Origin: a virus
DNA: 64,000 bases
Strand: one strand, 5' to 3'
Virus record (IMG/VR): IMGVR_UViG_3300043395_004689
Coordinates: 1 to 64,000 of that record
The position numbers and the translations under genes are program-made. Positions 8,042 to 15,382 of the stretch are shown here, in pieces; position 1 is the stretch's first letter; every line of letters begins with the position of its first letter. The notes under the pieces were generated by a model. The model saw only the letters and a list, made by a program, of their open reading frames with translations, made no database searches and was not told the DNA's origin.

Positions 8042-9154
8042 ATGCGTTGGCAATCAGTAAAAAAACTTCACTTAGAAATCAGTGCTTTGTGCAATGCGGC
8101 ATGTCCTAATTGTGCTCGCTATCCAACTGCGGGCTACTACGAGTTACCCAGCATCAAACCCGAGCATGTTTGGACCTTAGAACAAACTAAGCAAAGATTT
8201 CCAGCTGGTAGTCTAAGCAACATAGAATTTATTTCTTTTAATGGTACTGTTGGTGACTTTATTACCAATATCGAAGCATTGGAAATTATTCAATATCTTC
8301 ACAACAACTCTAGTCCAATGGTTTGCAAACTGATCAATACCAATGGCTCAGCAAGAAAAGAAGAGTGGTGGCAAGAACTGGCTACCATTCCAAACCTAAG
8401 AGTAAATTTTGGCATTGATGGCCTCAGCGACACTCATCATCTTTATCGTCGTAATACAGATTGGCAAAGGATCATTGACAATGCCAGCGCATTTATTGCC
8501 GCAGGAGGTGAAGCACACTGGGTTATGACTATATTTCAGCATAACCAACATCAGGTTGCTGACTGCGCCAAGCTTGCATCTGAATTAGGCTTTAAGCAAT
8601 TCTGGGCCAGGCATACTGATAGAGAAATTGTACCAGCAAGAGATCGTAACAGGCAAACAACACATTGGATTCGCCCAGCTGACAATGCTCCATCAATGAA
8701 CTTGAAAGTTGTCACTGAGCAAGGAGTTGCACACAAGGAACAACAATTCCTTATAAAAAATTTATATCAAGCAAGTCAAATTCACAACAACATTCCTTTA
8801 CCAAGTTTGGAAAATTGTGATAGCCTACGCGAACGCATGGTCTATGTTGGAGGAGACTGGACAGTGGTACCTTGCTGTTTCCTTGGTGCCATAAGTTTTA
8901 CACGCGAAGGTGACAACCGCTATGATAATTTAGTAAATGCTCTTGCAGAAAATAACCTAACACTAGAAGATTTAAAAGCTAGCGAAACACAAACTGTAGT
9001 TGATATTGTTGATCGCGGATTTGACTGGATATACAATAGAATAACAACATCGCGAGCATTGACAGCTTGTTATAATCATTGTCATCCCAAAGATTCGGCC
9101 TTTCGTACCAGCCAGTCAGACATGAAATCTAAATATGCCAAAACTGCAAGTTAA
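8042..9154 (+). CDS. Radical SAM protein with Twitch/SPASM-like tail
   Basis: 370 residues. CxxxCxxC is Cys17-Cys21-Cys24 (CNAACPNC). GGEP is replaced by a FNGTVGDF segment (about 66-73), as in some viral and SPASM-type members. C-terminal Cys 259, 278, 279, 343 and 347 could hold an auxiliary cluster. The end overlaps the family A gene by 20 nt, which points to coupled translation of the three. Confidence 0.87.
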   Translation: MRWQSVKKLHLEISALCNAACPNCARYPTAGYYELPSIKPEHVWTLEQTKQRFPAGSLSNIEFISFNGTVGDFITNIEALEIIQYLHNNSSPMVCKLINTNGSARKEEWWQELATIPNLRVNFGIDGLSDTHHLYRRNTDWQRIIDNASAFIAAGGEAHWVMTIFQHNQHQVADCAKLASELGFKQFWARHTDREIVPARDRNRQTTHWIRPADNAPSMNLKVVTEQGVAHKEQQFLIKNLYQASQIHNNIPLPSLENCDSLRERMVYVGGDWTVVPCCFLGAISFTREGDNRYDNLVNALAENNLTLEDLKASETQTVVDIVDRGFDWIYNRITTSRALTACYNHCHPKDSAFRTSQSDMKSKYAKTAS

Positions 9155-10043
9155 CTTTGATCTAGGTTTTAATCTAACTTACCAAATTGTTGATTGCGAA
9201 TCTTCTAGGTTTTTCTTGGACAGCATACAGTTAGTATGCCCTAACGACATTTGTCCTACATCCTTAAAAAATGGATTTGCATCAGATGAACTAATCAATT
9301 TGCAGACCAACAGACTGTACAAAGTTGCCAATTATATTAACAGTATATTCCCTAATGAAGTACAGATTGTTCCCTTAGACTCTGATTGGAAACTGGCATT
9401 GCAAATGATGCACACACACTTTCCTGATTTAACAAGTAGGCTTAGTGGCCCAGAATTACAAGCAATAACACCCAGTCTGGGCGAGTTCAATGATCTAATA
9501 CATTGGCTAGACAAAGAGCTAGAAAGAAAACACAGAGGAAACGTTCTCAATAAAACCTGGGCAACACTTTGCTTAGACTTTAATAGATCTGACCGTTGCC
9601 AGCATCGTCCTATACCTGCTGAAGACTATGAGCTCTTTACGCACGAGCTGTATTTTGGTGGACTGCATTTGCACTATGACAATGTTGGAAGGCATCCTTG
9701 GGAACTTTTCAGCAGTTCCGATTATCATTGTCCAGCAGATCAAGTTATAAGTCAAAATCAAATCAGCGCCAGTTGTAATTTATATTTTAACGATTGGGAC
9801 CTTCTAAGAAAAACAAAACAAGTTCAGTCACTGGCGCAGTACCAACTAAAATTCAACAAGTTCTATCACGACAGGGGAGGAATTGATTTTTTTAAATATG
9901 CCCTTGATGATTCTAGACTAGCAGTAGGGTACATGAAAATTGGGCAGCTTGAAAATTTAGCTGATTACTCAACCGTTGACCTTAGACGCAATTTGAGAGA
10001 ACAATTGGCAAAATCTAACATAATTGGCTGGGAGGTTTGGTAA
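9135..10043 (+). CDS. Family A protein, copy 1 (unrecognised, radical-SAM-linked)
   Basis: 302 residues with no known domain that I recognise. It shares a full-length pattern with 28828-29682, 31973-32935 and the C-terminal half of 29679-31973: an N-terminal strand pair (LTYQIVDC, residues about 14-21), FNDLIHWLDKELE (118-130), a core FGGLHLHYDNVG (174-185) followed about 15 residues later by QVISQNQI (203-210) and a NLYF strand, then a GYMKIGQ segment and a short hydrophobic C-terminus. It overlaps the upstream radical SAM gene, suggesting a partner or substrate-binding role. The relationship was found by eye, so the alignment needs profile support. Confidence 0.6.
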   Translation: MPKLQVNFDLGFNLTYQIVDCESSRFFLDSIQLVCPNDICPTSLKNGFASDELINLQTNRLYKVANYINSIFPNEVQIVPLDSDWKLALQMMHTHFPDLTSRLSGPELQAITPSLGEFNDLIHWLDKELERKHRGNVLNKTWATLCLDFNRSDRCQHRPIPAEDYELFTHELYFGGLHLHYDNVGRHPWELFSSSDYHCPADQVISQNQISASCNLYFNDWDLLRKTKQVQSLAQYQLKFNKFYHDRGGIDFFKYALDDSRLAVGYMKIGQLENLADYSTVDLRRNLREQLAKSNIIGWEVW

Positions 10044-10090
10044 AGAATTTTTATAGTTTTGTGTAAATAAGTTCCAAGGAGGGGTGAGCT

Positions 10091-10249
10091 ATGAAACAAC
10101 GTAAGCTAGTTGCTAAGTTGTATCGGGCTTGCTTTGACCATGACACAGAAACTATTGCTGAACTCCGTAAAAAAGAGTTTGCGAAGATACTGAAACGCAA
10201 GGCCGAAGGTAAGCACTTTACAACTAAGTGGACCATTGTGCAAGTGTAA
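10091..10249 (+). CDS. Small basic protein, 52 aa
   Basis: ATG 10091 preceded by AAGGAGGGG. Lys/Arg-rich ([12 protein letters not shown], then [15 protein letters not shown]), no recognised family; may bind nucleic acid. TGTAAATA at 10062-10069 upstream resembles the late-promoter-like boxes. Confidence 0.6.
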   Translation: MKQRKLVAKLYRACFDHDTETIAELRKKEFAKILKRKAEGKHFTTKWTIVQV

Positions 10250-10265
10250 TAAGATCGAAATACAA

Positions 10266-10307
10266 AGAGCGATAAGTAAGGACATGATGCCCAAAACTTA
10301 TCGCTCT
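10266..10307 (+). promoter_or_regulatory. Hairpin enclosing the start codon of the LpxH-like gene
   Basis: AGAGCGATAAGT (10266-10277) and ACTTATCGCTCT (10296-10307) form a perfect 12-bp stem. The 18-nt loop holds AAGG and both candidate ATG codons (10284, 10287) of the phosphoesterase gene. Such a stem would restrict ribosome access unless melted or bound; control of translation is inference. Confidence 0.6.
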
Positions 10308-11060
10308 ATTTTTATTAGTGATGTACACCTTGGTACCAGAGATAGTCAAGCAGACAGGCTGAATAATTTTTTAAAAAACAATACTTGCGATACACTTTAT
10401 CTGGTTGGCGACATTCTTGATGTGTGGCGCATACAGCAAAATAAATGGCGCTGGAAGCAAAGTCATACCAATGTGATTCGCAGAATACTGGGGCATGCCA
10501 AGCGAGGTACAAGGGTAATTTATGTGGCAGGTAATCACGATGAGTTTTTGCGTCCGCTGATGCCTTATGGTATTAATTTTGGCAATGTAGAAGTTGTGAA
10601 TCAATTTGAACACATAGGCGCAGACGGCAAACACTATTTGGTAACACATGGCGACCTGTTTGATGGCATTACAAGATTAGCACCGTGGATAGCATTTTTA
10701 GGAGACAAGGCCTATGACTTTGTGTTGTCTGCCAACAGCAAATTCAACTGGATACGACATCGTATGGGATTTGGATATTGGAGCCTAAGCAAGTACCTAA
10801 AACAGCGTGTTAAAAAAGCAGTGGACTTTATGTTTCAATTTGAAAAGAATCTAGCAGCTTATTGTAAAAAGCGCGGCTATGACGGAGTAATTTGCGGACA
10901 CATTCATCATGCTGAGATCAAAGAAATAGACGGCGTTGTGTACATGAACGACGGTGACTGGGTAGAATCATGCACAGCTCTAGTAGAGCACCACAACGGT
11001 CGCTGGGAAATAGTAACTTGGATTCGGGAGAAAGATGATGTGGTCAAAGAAAGCACATAA
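10284..11060 (+). CDS. LpxH-like metallophosphoesterase
   Basis: 258 residues from ATG 10284 (10287 is equally possible). Calcineurin-type motifs in order: SDVHLG near residue 12, LVGDILD, GNHDE, HGDLFD and GHIHHAE, which supply the two-metal site. The sequence matches the UDP-2,3-diacylglucosamine pyrophosphatase (LpxH/LpxH2-like) branch, which acts in lipid A assembly, although many members have other substrates. It overlaps a GT2 glycosyltransferase gene by 26 nt, so a joint job in surface polysaccharide or lipid modification is likely. Start lies in a hairpin loop. Confidence 0.8.
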   Translation: MMPKTYRSIFISDVHLGTRDSQADRLNNFLKNNTCDTLYLVGDILDVWRIQQNKWRWKQSHTNVIRRILGHAKRGTRVIYVAGNHDEFLRPLMPYGINFGNVEVVNQFEHIGADGKHYLVTHGDLFDGITRLAPWIAFLGDKAYDFVLSANSKFNWIRHRMGFGYWSLSKYLKQRVKKAVDFMFQFEKNLAAYCKKRGYDGVICGHIHHAEIKEIDGVVYMNDGDWVESCTALVEHHNGRWEIVTWIREKDDVVKEST

Positions 11061-11775
11061 AGAAATGAAGCTTAGTGATAAAATTACCATTGTAGTACCT
11101 TGCAAGAACGAAGAAAATTACATACATCATTTGTTGGATTCTCTTCGCGCTCAAAATATTGAAGACACCAGAGTCATTATTGCTGACTGTTCTACCGACA
11201 ACACTCGTCGGGTGATAAAAGAAAACAGCTACGGTTTAAATGTTGAAATCATAAATGGTGGTCCTGTTTCTGTTGCCAAAAACAACGGTGCCAGATTAGC
11301 AACCACTCCGTACATATTATTCATTGATGCTGATGTGCGTTTCTTTTCTAACCTGGTAATCAATGACGCAGTTCGTATAATTGATTCCAAAAATCTAGAC
11401 CTTGTTGGGCTAAACATCAAGTGTTATGATCGCGATCTTAGAGCCATCATTGGCTTTAAAATTTTCAATGTCATAAACAATGTATTAAAGTTTTTTACTC
11501 CGTTTGCAGTAGGTGCATTCATGCTAACACGAAGAGATCGGTTTGAGGAATTTGGTGGGTTTCCAGAAAAGTTTTCTACTTCAGAAGATTATTTTTTGTC
11601 GCGTATGTATAGCCCTAAGAAGTTTAGAATCGTCAATCATTATTTTGGACAAGACTCGAGACGATTTAAAAAAATGGGCTACTTGGGTATGGCTATGTAC
11701 CTAATAAAAAATTTCATCAATCGCAACAATCGTGCATACTGGGACCGTTTAGATTCTTCAAAGTATTGGAATTAA
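11035..11775 (+). CDS. GT2 family glycosyltransferase
   Basis: 246 residues. GT-A fold signature: an ITIVVPCKNEENYI start, ADCSTDNT, and FIDADVRF carrying the metal-binding DAD motif. A GAFMLTRRDRFEEFGGFPE segment fits the acceptor-side loop of this family. One hydrophobic stretch near residues 155-165 might touch the membrane. Overlaps the LpxH-like gene, so both probably modify lipid-linked sugar. An internal ATG at 11065 is an alternative start, but GGGAGAAAG favours 11035/11038. Confidence 0.82.
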   Translation: MMWSKKAHKEMKLSDKITIVVPCKNEENYIHHLLDSLRAQNIEDTRVIIADCSTDNTRRVIKENSYGLNVEIINGGPVSVAKNNGARLATTPYILFIDADVRFFSNLVINDAVRIIDSKNLDLVGLNIKCYDRDLRAIIGFKIFNVINNVLKFFTPFAVGAFMLTRRDRFEEFGGFPEKFSTSEDYFLSRMYSPKKFRIVNHYFGQDSRRFKKMGYLGMAMYLIKNFINRNNRAYWDRLDSSKYWN

Positions 11776-11787
11776 AAATCTAAGACC

Positions 11788-11795
11788 TATAAATA
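11788..11795 (+). promoter_or_regulatory. TATAAATA box, T4-late-promoter-like
   Basis: Exact TATAAATA, 20 nt before the 15-codon mini-ORF and upstream of a radical SAM gene. T4-type phages use this octamer as the sole late-promoter element. Whether this phage has the gp55-type sigma factor cannot be seen here. Confidence 0.4.
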
Positions 11796-11815
11796 TTGGT
11801 CAGGAGGATTTGACC

Positions 11816-11863
11816 ATGAACGAAGAATGTCCAATTTGCGGTGGTAAACACCCTAAGAAATAA
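11816..11863 (+). CDS. 15-residue CPxCG micro-protein
   Basis: ATG 11816 follows a very strong site (CAGGAGG). The predicted peptide is MNEECPICGGKHPKK. It holds a CPxCG zinc-knuckle half-site plus a His. It lies 20 nt before a radical SAM gene. It could be a leader, a metal-binding micro-protein or a modification substrate. Confidence 0.5.
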   Translation: MNEECPICGGKHPKK

Positions 11864-11883
11864 TAAGGATCTAGTGTATAGCT

Positions 11884-13293
11884 ATGAAAGCAAATAATTT
11901 CAGCAACGATAGCTTTTGCCCTGAAGTGTACAATCAAATTCAGATTGATATGCAGGGCGATTTAAAAGTTTGTTGTCTATCTTCGGATGGTGGACTAGCC
12001 AAGGACCTTGATGGAACACCAATGAATGTAAAAACACATTCAATTGTTGCTGCAATGAACAGCGAAACACACAAGCAGCATCGACTAGATCTAAGCAATA
12101 ATATCAAGCCTCAGAGATGCAGTAATTGTTATAATTGGGAAAATCACAGCAATAACATAAGTCGTCGTAAAAAGTTTATCAGACTGTCTGAGCATACACT
12201 GGACTATGTCAAAGCCGGTGAAGCATTTGATGTAACAAACGATGATGGTTCCATTGATGTTGACACTACCAAGCTGATAAACTTAGATATAAGATTTGGT
12301 AATCTTTGTAATCTCAAGTGCATTATGTGCGATCCAGGAAACAGCAGTTTGTGGTACGAAGACTGGGAACTACTATCTAGAAAATTTTCAAAAACTCGAC
12401 CCAATGGTAGATCAGTAAAATTTTCTTTGGGCGGCATAGATCCTGCGACAGGAAACACACAGTATTGGAAAGACAAAGACAAATTCTATTTGCTGGAAAA
12501 AAATCAGCACGGAAAGCTAAAATTACAAAACGAAGAAAACTGGTGGGAAACAGAATCCTGGAAAACTCAGTTTGTAAAAATTGCACCACAATTACAGTAC
12601 ATCTATTTCACTGGTGGTGAGCCGTTGCTGGTCCCAGCAATGGAAGACCACTTGGCTTACCTGGTTGAAAACGACTTCGCTAAAAATATCATGCTCTGCT
12701 ACGATACAAATTTAACAGTTGTCAATCCAGGTATTATCGACAAATGGAAATTTTTTAAAGATGTTGAATTGCGAATCAGCGTCGACGACACAGGAGATCG
12801 CTACAATGTAGTTCGCAATCCTGGAAACTTTGACAAGCTTTGTGACAACATAAATCGTGTTCAACAGACCAATATAAAAATTAAGCATGTGAGCATAGTC
12901 TGCCATTTGGCTAATGTTTATGGGGTAGTTCGTGTTGCTAAACTTGCAAAACAGCTAGGCATTGGAATGTCTCTGCGATTTGTGTCTAGGCCAACTTGGA
13001 TCAATGTGTTGAATCTGCCGCAGTCTGCCAAAGAAGAAGTAATTGCAACTCTCACCAAATTCTTAGAATCAGACGAATGTGAGTCTATTCACGGATATGA
13101 AAATTTTGTCCACCAACAAATAAAGTATTTTCAAAATAACCTAACAGCACCATACACAGAGTCAGACCTAGAAACTTTTGTGCAGGTAATGAATCTAATG
13201 GACCAATCCAGAAATCTCAATTGGAAAGAAACACTATCGGATGTTGCACAGTTACTTAGAAATCATTGCCCAACACTGGCCCTAGATCAATAA
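11884..13293 (+). CDS. Twitch-type radical SAM protein with N-terminal Cys domain
   Basis: 469 residues. An N-terminal domain with Cys12, Cys30/31, Cys79 and Cys82 (FCPEVYN, VCCLS, CSNCYNWE) resembles a SPASM/Twitch cluster domain placed ahead of the core. The core has CxxxCxxC at Cys142-146-149 (CNLKCIMC) and GGEP at 244-247. The same order is seen in 25831-27270 and 27267-28847. Probably a protein- or peptide-modifying enzyme; substrate unknown. No family A gene is adjacent. Confidence 0.88.
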   Translation: MKANNFSNDSFCPEVYNQIQIDMQGDLKVCCLSSDGGLAKDLDGTPMNVKTHSIVAAMNSETHKQHRLDLSNNIKPQRCSNCYNWENHSNNISRRKKFIRLSEHTLDYVKAGEAFDVTNDDGSIDVDTTKLINLDIRFGNLCNLKCIMCDPGNSSLWYEDWELLSRKFSKTRPNGRSVKFSLGGIDPATGNTQYWKDKDKFYLLEKNQHGKLKLQNEENWWETESWKTQFVKIAPQLQYIYFTGGEPLLVPAMEDHLAYLVENDFAKNIMLCYDTNLTVVNPGIIDKWKFFKDVELRISVDDTGDRYNVVRNPGNFDKLCDNINRVQQTNIKIKHVSIVCHLANVYGVVRVAKLAKQLGIGMSLRFVSRPTWINVLNLPQSAKEEVIATLTKFLESDECESIHGYENFVHQQIKYFQNNLTAPYTESDLETFVQVMNLMDQSRNLNWKETLSDVAQLLRNHCPTLALDQ

Positions 13294-13298
13294 ATTGG

Positions 13299-13327
13299 TT
13301 GACCTTTATGCCATAATATGGTATAAT
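13299..13327 (+). promoter_or_regulatory. Sigma70 promoter giving a leaderless mRNA
   Basis: TTGACC at 13299-13304, 17-nt spacer, consensus TATAAT at 13322-13327. The ATG of the next gene is at 13334, 6 nt after the -10, where transcription should begin. Confidence 0.85.
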
Positions 13328-13333
13328 GGTTGT

Positions 13334-13543
13334 ATGCTAAATTCAATACTCAAATGGACCGCTTGTGTAGTTGTGTGTGCTGGTGCTCTGTGTACCAGCT
13401 TACGCATTGATCCGGTCAACATCTATTTGCTTAACATTGGTACAACATTGTACCTGATATGGTCCATACGCATACGCGAAACAAACTTAATAGTGGTTAA
13501 TGGTTTACTCTTGGTCCTCTACGCTGTGGGCGTGTTTGTTTAA
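13334..13543 (+). CDS. Small membrane protein, 69 aa
   Basis: Starts at ATG 13334, matching the predicted transcription start, so probably leaderless. Two or three hydrophobic segments (WTACVVVCAGALC, YLLNIGTTLYLIW, IVVNGLLLVLYAVGVFV). Not recognised. Confidence 0.65.
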   Translation: MLNSILKWTACVVVCAGALCTSLRIDPVNIYLLNIGTTLYLIWSIRIRETNLIVVNGLLLVLYAVGVFV

Positions 13544-13597
13544 CCCAGGTAAACTGTCGCCGGCTAACCTCTTGAAATCATTCGCTTAAAAAAATGG

Positions 13598-13625
13598 TTG
13601 ACCTTTGGGCTAATGATGCTATTAT
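13598..13625 (+). promoter_or_regulatory. Sigma70-type promoter
   Basis: TTGACC at 13598-13603, 16-nt spacer, TATTAT at 13620-13625. It would transcribe the 28-residue ORF, tRNA-Lys and the structured RNA. Confidence 0.75.
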
Positions 13626-13654
13626 GCCTGGGTAGACGCAAGAGGAACAACGCA

Positions 13655-13741
13655 ATGAACCTTATTAAGAACATCGTTGGTGGGCTTGGCTTTGCGGCTC
13701 TTTTTTATGCTTTTGCTTTTGCAATTGCTTTGACAAACTAA
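13655..13741 (+). CDS. 28-residue membrane peptide
   Basis: ATG 13655 with AGAGGAAC upstream. Nearly the whole peptide is one hydrophobic helix rich in Ala and Phe (GFAALFYAFAFAIAL). Ends 11 nt before tRNA-Lys. Function unknown; tiny single-helix proteins often act in lysis timing or membrane-complex regulation. Confidence 0.5.
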   Translation: MNLIKNIVGGLGFAALFYAFAFAIALTN

Positions 13742-13752
13742 GTTGGTATAAT

Positions 13753-13827
13753 GGGCTGGTAGCTCAGAGGAAGAGCGAGGGACTCTTAACCCCTAGGTCG
13801 AGATTTCAAAATTCTCCCAGCCTACCA
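13753..13827 (+). tRNA. tRNA-Lys (anticodon CTT)
   Basis: 75-nt cloverleaf: acceptor GGGCTGG/CCAGCCT (one G-U), D-stem GCTC/GAGC, anticodon loop CTCTTAA giving CTT, T-loop TTCAAAA, and an encoded CCA end. The anticodon and T stems each have one weak or mismatched pair next to the loop. Confidence 0.85.
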
Positions 13828-13843
13828 ATTTACAATATATTAT

Positions 13844-14022
13844 GGCGGAAGCGAGGCACTGACGAGTGCCATGGCTGTTCGGACGAAGCCTCCGGGACAC
13901 TCCTGGGAAAGTAGGTTCAATTCCTACCTCCGCCCACTAATGTCGGCCCACCGGACTGGGATACGCAGGTGGGAGTGGATCGGGTCGCTGTGCTGAGCCC
14001 TGCTCGCGAGCTGACTCGGTCC
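13844..14022 (+). ncRNA. Structured RNA candidate(s) downstream of tRNA-Lys
   Basis: A 180-nt GC-rich non-coding stretch with successive stems. GGCGGA/TCCGCC closes 13844-13934 around hairpins GGCACT/AGTGCC, CCGGGA/TCCTGG and a T-arm-like GTAGG TTCAATT CCTAC. Then CCCACC/GGTGGG (13947-13973) and a 10-bp stem GGATCGGGTC/GACTCGGTCC (13977-14022), followed by ATTTTACTTT, which could terminate. There is no 5-7-5 anticodon arm, so it is not an ordinary tRNA. May be one or two RNAs; family not recognised. Confidence 0.45.
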
Positions 14023-14080
14023 ATTTTACTTTGGTTAACGATTTACAAAAAGTAATTAACCAATCTTAACTAAAAAGTGG

Positions 14081-14109
14081 TTGACAGCTTGATCCAACCC
14101 TGTTATTAT
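14081..14109 (+). promoter_or_regulatory. Sigma70-type promoter
   Basis: TTGACA at 14081-14086, 17-nt spacer, TATTAT at 14104-14109. It precedes the five-gene small-ORF operon 14135-15223. Confidence 0.82.
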
Positions 14110-14134
14110 GGTCACATAAAGAGGAGATAGACAG

Positions 14135-14335
14135 ATGGAACTGATTAAAGCGATCAAATCCTGCAAGGAAGTCTTCGTTGAAGTGCAAATGCCCAGCACT
14201 TATATCTGGGTGAAGGCTTCCAAGAAGGACCTGCTGACTCACATGCAAGCCAATCGGGACTTCAACTCCAAGGAAATGTACATCGTCACCCGTTACGGTA
14301 ACTTGTCCTTGTATCTTGCCCCTGAAAAGGCATAA
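14135..14335 (+). CDS. Hypothetical protein, 66 aa
   Basis: Not recognised. First gene after the 14081 promoter; AGAGGAGATAG precedes the ATG. Short alpha/beta sequence (EVFVEVQMPSTYIWVKASK). Typical small early phage gene. Confidence 0.65.
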   Translation: MELIKAIKSCKEVFVEVQMPSTYIWVKASKKDLLTHMQANRDFNSKEMYIVTRYGNLSLYLAPEKA

Positions 14336-14347
14336 GGAGAGAAACAA

Positions 14348-14575
14348 ATGGAACGGTATCTTTTGTTTTCCGGTGAAGCCTACTATCCTGGTGGTGGTGC
14401 AGAAGACCTCCGCGCCGACTACGCCACGATGGTCGAATGTATGCAAGACAATTGTTCCTACGATCAGTGGTGGAACATCCTAGACACTCGTACCGGGCGA
14501 ATGTTCCACCACTATGATGTCGACGATAATCAGCGGTTCGAGTGGGCTGCTGGTATTGATGCAGGAGAGGGCTGA
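14348..14575 (+). CDS. Hypothetical protein, 75 aa
   Basis: Not recognised. AAGGAGAGAAAC upstream. Tyr/Asp/Trp-rich with two Cys (ECMQDNCSYDQWWN) and an acidic C-terminus. Overall resembles small phage proteins of unknown role carried between early promoters. Confidence 0.62.
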   Translation: MERYLLFSGEAYYPGGGAEDLRADYATMVECMQDNCSYDQWWNILDTRTGRMFHHYDVDDNQRFEWAAGIDAGEG

Positions 14576-14578
14576 GCC

Positions 14579-14698
14579 ATGCTAGTCGGATTTCTAGGCG
14601 TAATTGCCTTTATCGGCTTCGTGCTACTCGGTCGCGGCCCTCAGGGCAACTGGGTGGGCGAGTTCGAAAAAGCCTTGGAAGAAGAGAAGGAGAAGTAA
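14579..14698 (+). CDS. Small membrane protein, 39 aa
   Basis: ATG 14579, overlapping-style spacing after the previous TGA and a GGAGAGG site. One transmembrane helix (VGFLGVIAFIGFVLL), then a charged tail ending in EEEKEK. Confidence 0.55.
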   Translation: MLVGFLGVIAFIGFVLLGRGPQGNWVGEFEKALEEEKEK

Positions 14699-14699
14699 G

Positions 14700-14900
14700 A
14701 TGGACATGCAGTTATTCATGATTGAAAGCATTGGTGAAGTAGGCCTCGATACAGAAGCTAGCCCAGGCAACGGTCAATACTATGTCAAACTGTTTGATGG
14801 TAGCTACGATGCAGTAGGGTTCGACTCCGTGGAAGAGGCTGTTGCAGAGCTCGAACATGTCACTGACCTTGATATATCTCAAGGTTGGCCTCAACATTAA
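14700..14900 (+). CDS. Hypothetical protein, 66 aa
   Basis: ATG 14700 chosen because AAGGAGAAG lies just upstream. Acidic, predicted mixed alpha/beta (YYVKLFDGSYDAVGFDSVEE). Not recognised. Confidence 0.6.
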   Translation: MDMQLFMIESIGEVGLDTEASPGNGQYYVKLFDGSYDAVGFDSVEEAVAELEHVTDLDISQGWPQH

Positions 14901-14911
14901 AGGAGACGCAC

Positions 14912-15223
14912 ATGGACAAGGTAATTCGTGATGGCAAGGTGGCTGTGCTCTACAGCCCAGACTTTGGTGCTGGTTGGTTCACTTGGAACACTAAGCATCC
15001 CCAGTGTCTTTATGACCCTGAAGTTGTGGCTTGGGTCGAGCAGGGCAAGTCTGAAGAACAGTTCCCTGACCTCGAAGACAAGTACGGGGACTATTTTTAT
15101 GATGGCGGGCGTCACGATCTTGTGATTGCCTGGGTGCCTGAGGGTACCCCCTTTAGGATCGACGAGTACGATGGCTCGGAAACGCTGGTGCTGGCCAGCG
15201 ACCAAGAGTGGCAAACTGCTTAA
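14912..15223 (+). CDS. Hypothetical protein, 103 aa (conserved phage-type)
   Basis: ATG 14912 after AAAGGAGACGCAC. Contains GWFTWNT and DLEDKYGDYFYDGG, with YDGSETLVLA near the end; similar small acidic proteins occur in many large phages without known function. Last gene of the 14135 operon, followed by an inverted-repeat region. Confidence 0.62.
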   Translation: MDKVIRDGKVAVLYSPDFGAGWFTWNTKHPQCLYDPEVVAWVEQGKSEEQFPDLEDKYGDYFYDGGRHDLVIAWVPEGTPFRIDEYDGSETLVLASDQEWQTA

Positions 15224-15232
15224 AAATTAAGC

Positions 15233-15299
15233 AAATCAATGGGTTAGCTAAGTCATTGATTTTTAAAGCTTTTGTTAGCAGTTGCTAACCCATTGATTT
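15233..15299 (+). repeat. Long inverted repeat with competing inner hairpin
   Basis: AAATCAATGGGTTAGC (15233-15248) and GCTAACCCATTGATTT (15284-15299) are perfect 16-nt complements. Inside, GTTAGC (15274-15279) can instead pair with the same GCTAAC (15284-15289) across an AGTT loop, and TCATTGATTTTT (from 15253) repeats the arm sequence. The two folds exclude each other. It lies between the 14135 operon and the 15348 promoter. Confidence 0.65.
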
Positions 15300-15347
15300 T
15301 GTTGCTAAAAAACCACAAAAAAAGTCAAAAAAAGTGCCAAAAAACGG

Positions 15348-15376
15348 TTGACCTTTGGGGCTAGCCCGTGCATAAT
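15348..15376 (+). promoter_or_regulatory. Sigma70 promoter with A-tract upstream element
   Basis: TTGACC at 15348-15353, 17-nt spacer, CATAAT at 15371-15376. Upstream 15296-15347 carries phased A-tracts (CCACAAAAAAAG, GCCAAAAAACGG) closely matching those before the 50823 promoter. ATG 15383 is 6 nt past the -10. Confidence 0.82.
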
Positions 15377-15382
15377 ATGGGT

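Noticed and set aside
13844-13934. A second tRNA next to tRNA-Lys
   Set aside because: Acceptor-like and T-arm stems exist, but no 7-nt anticodon loop on a 5-bp stem can be drawn; kept only as a structured RNA.
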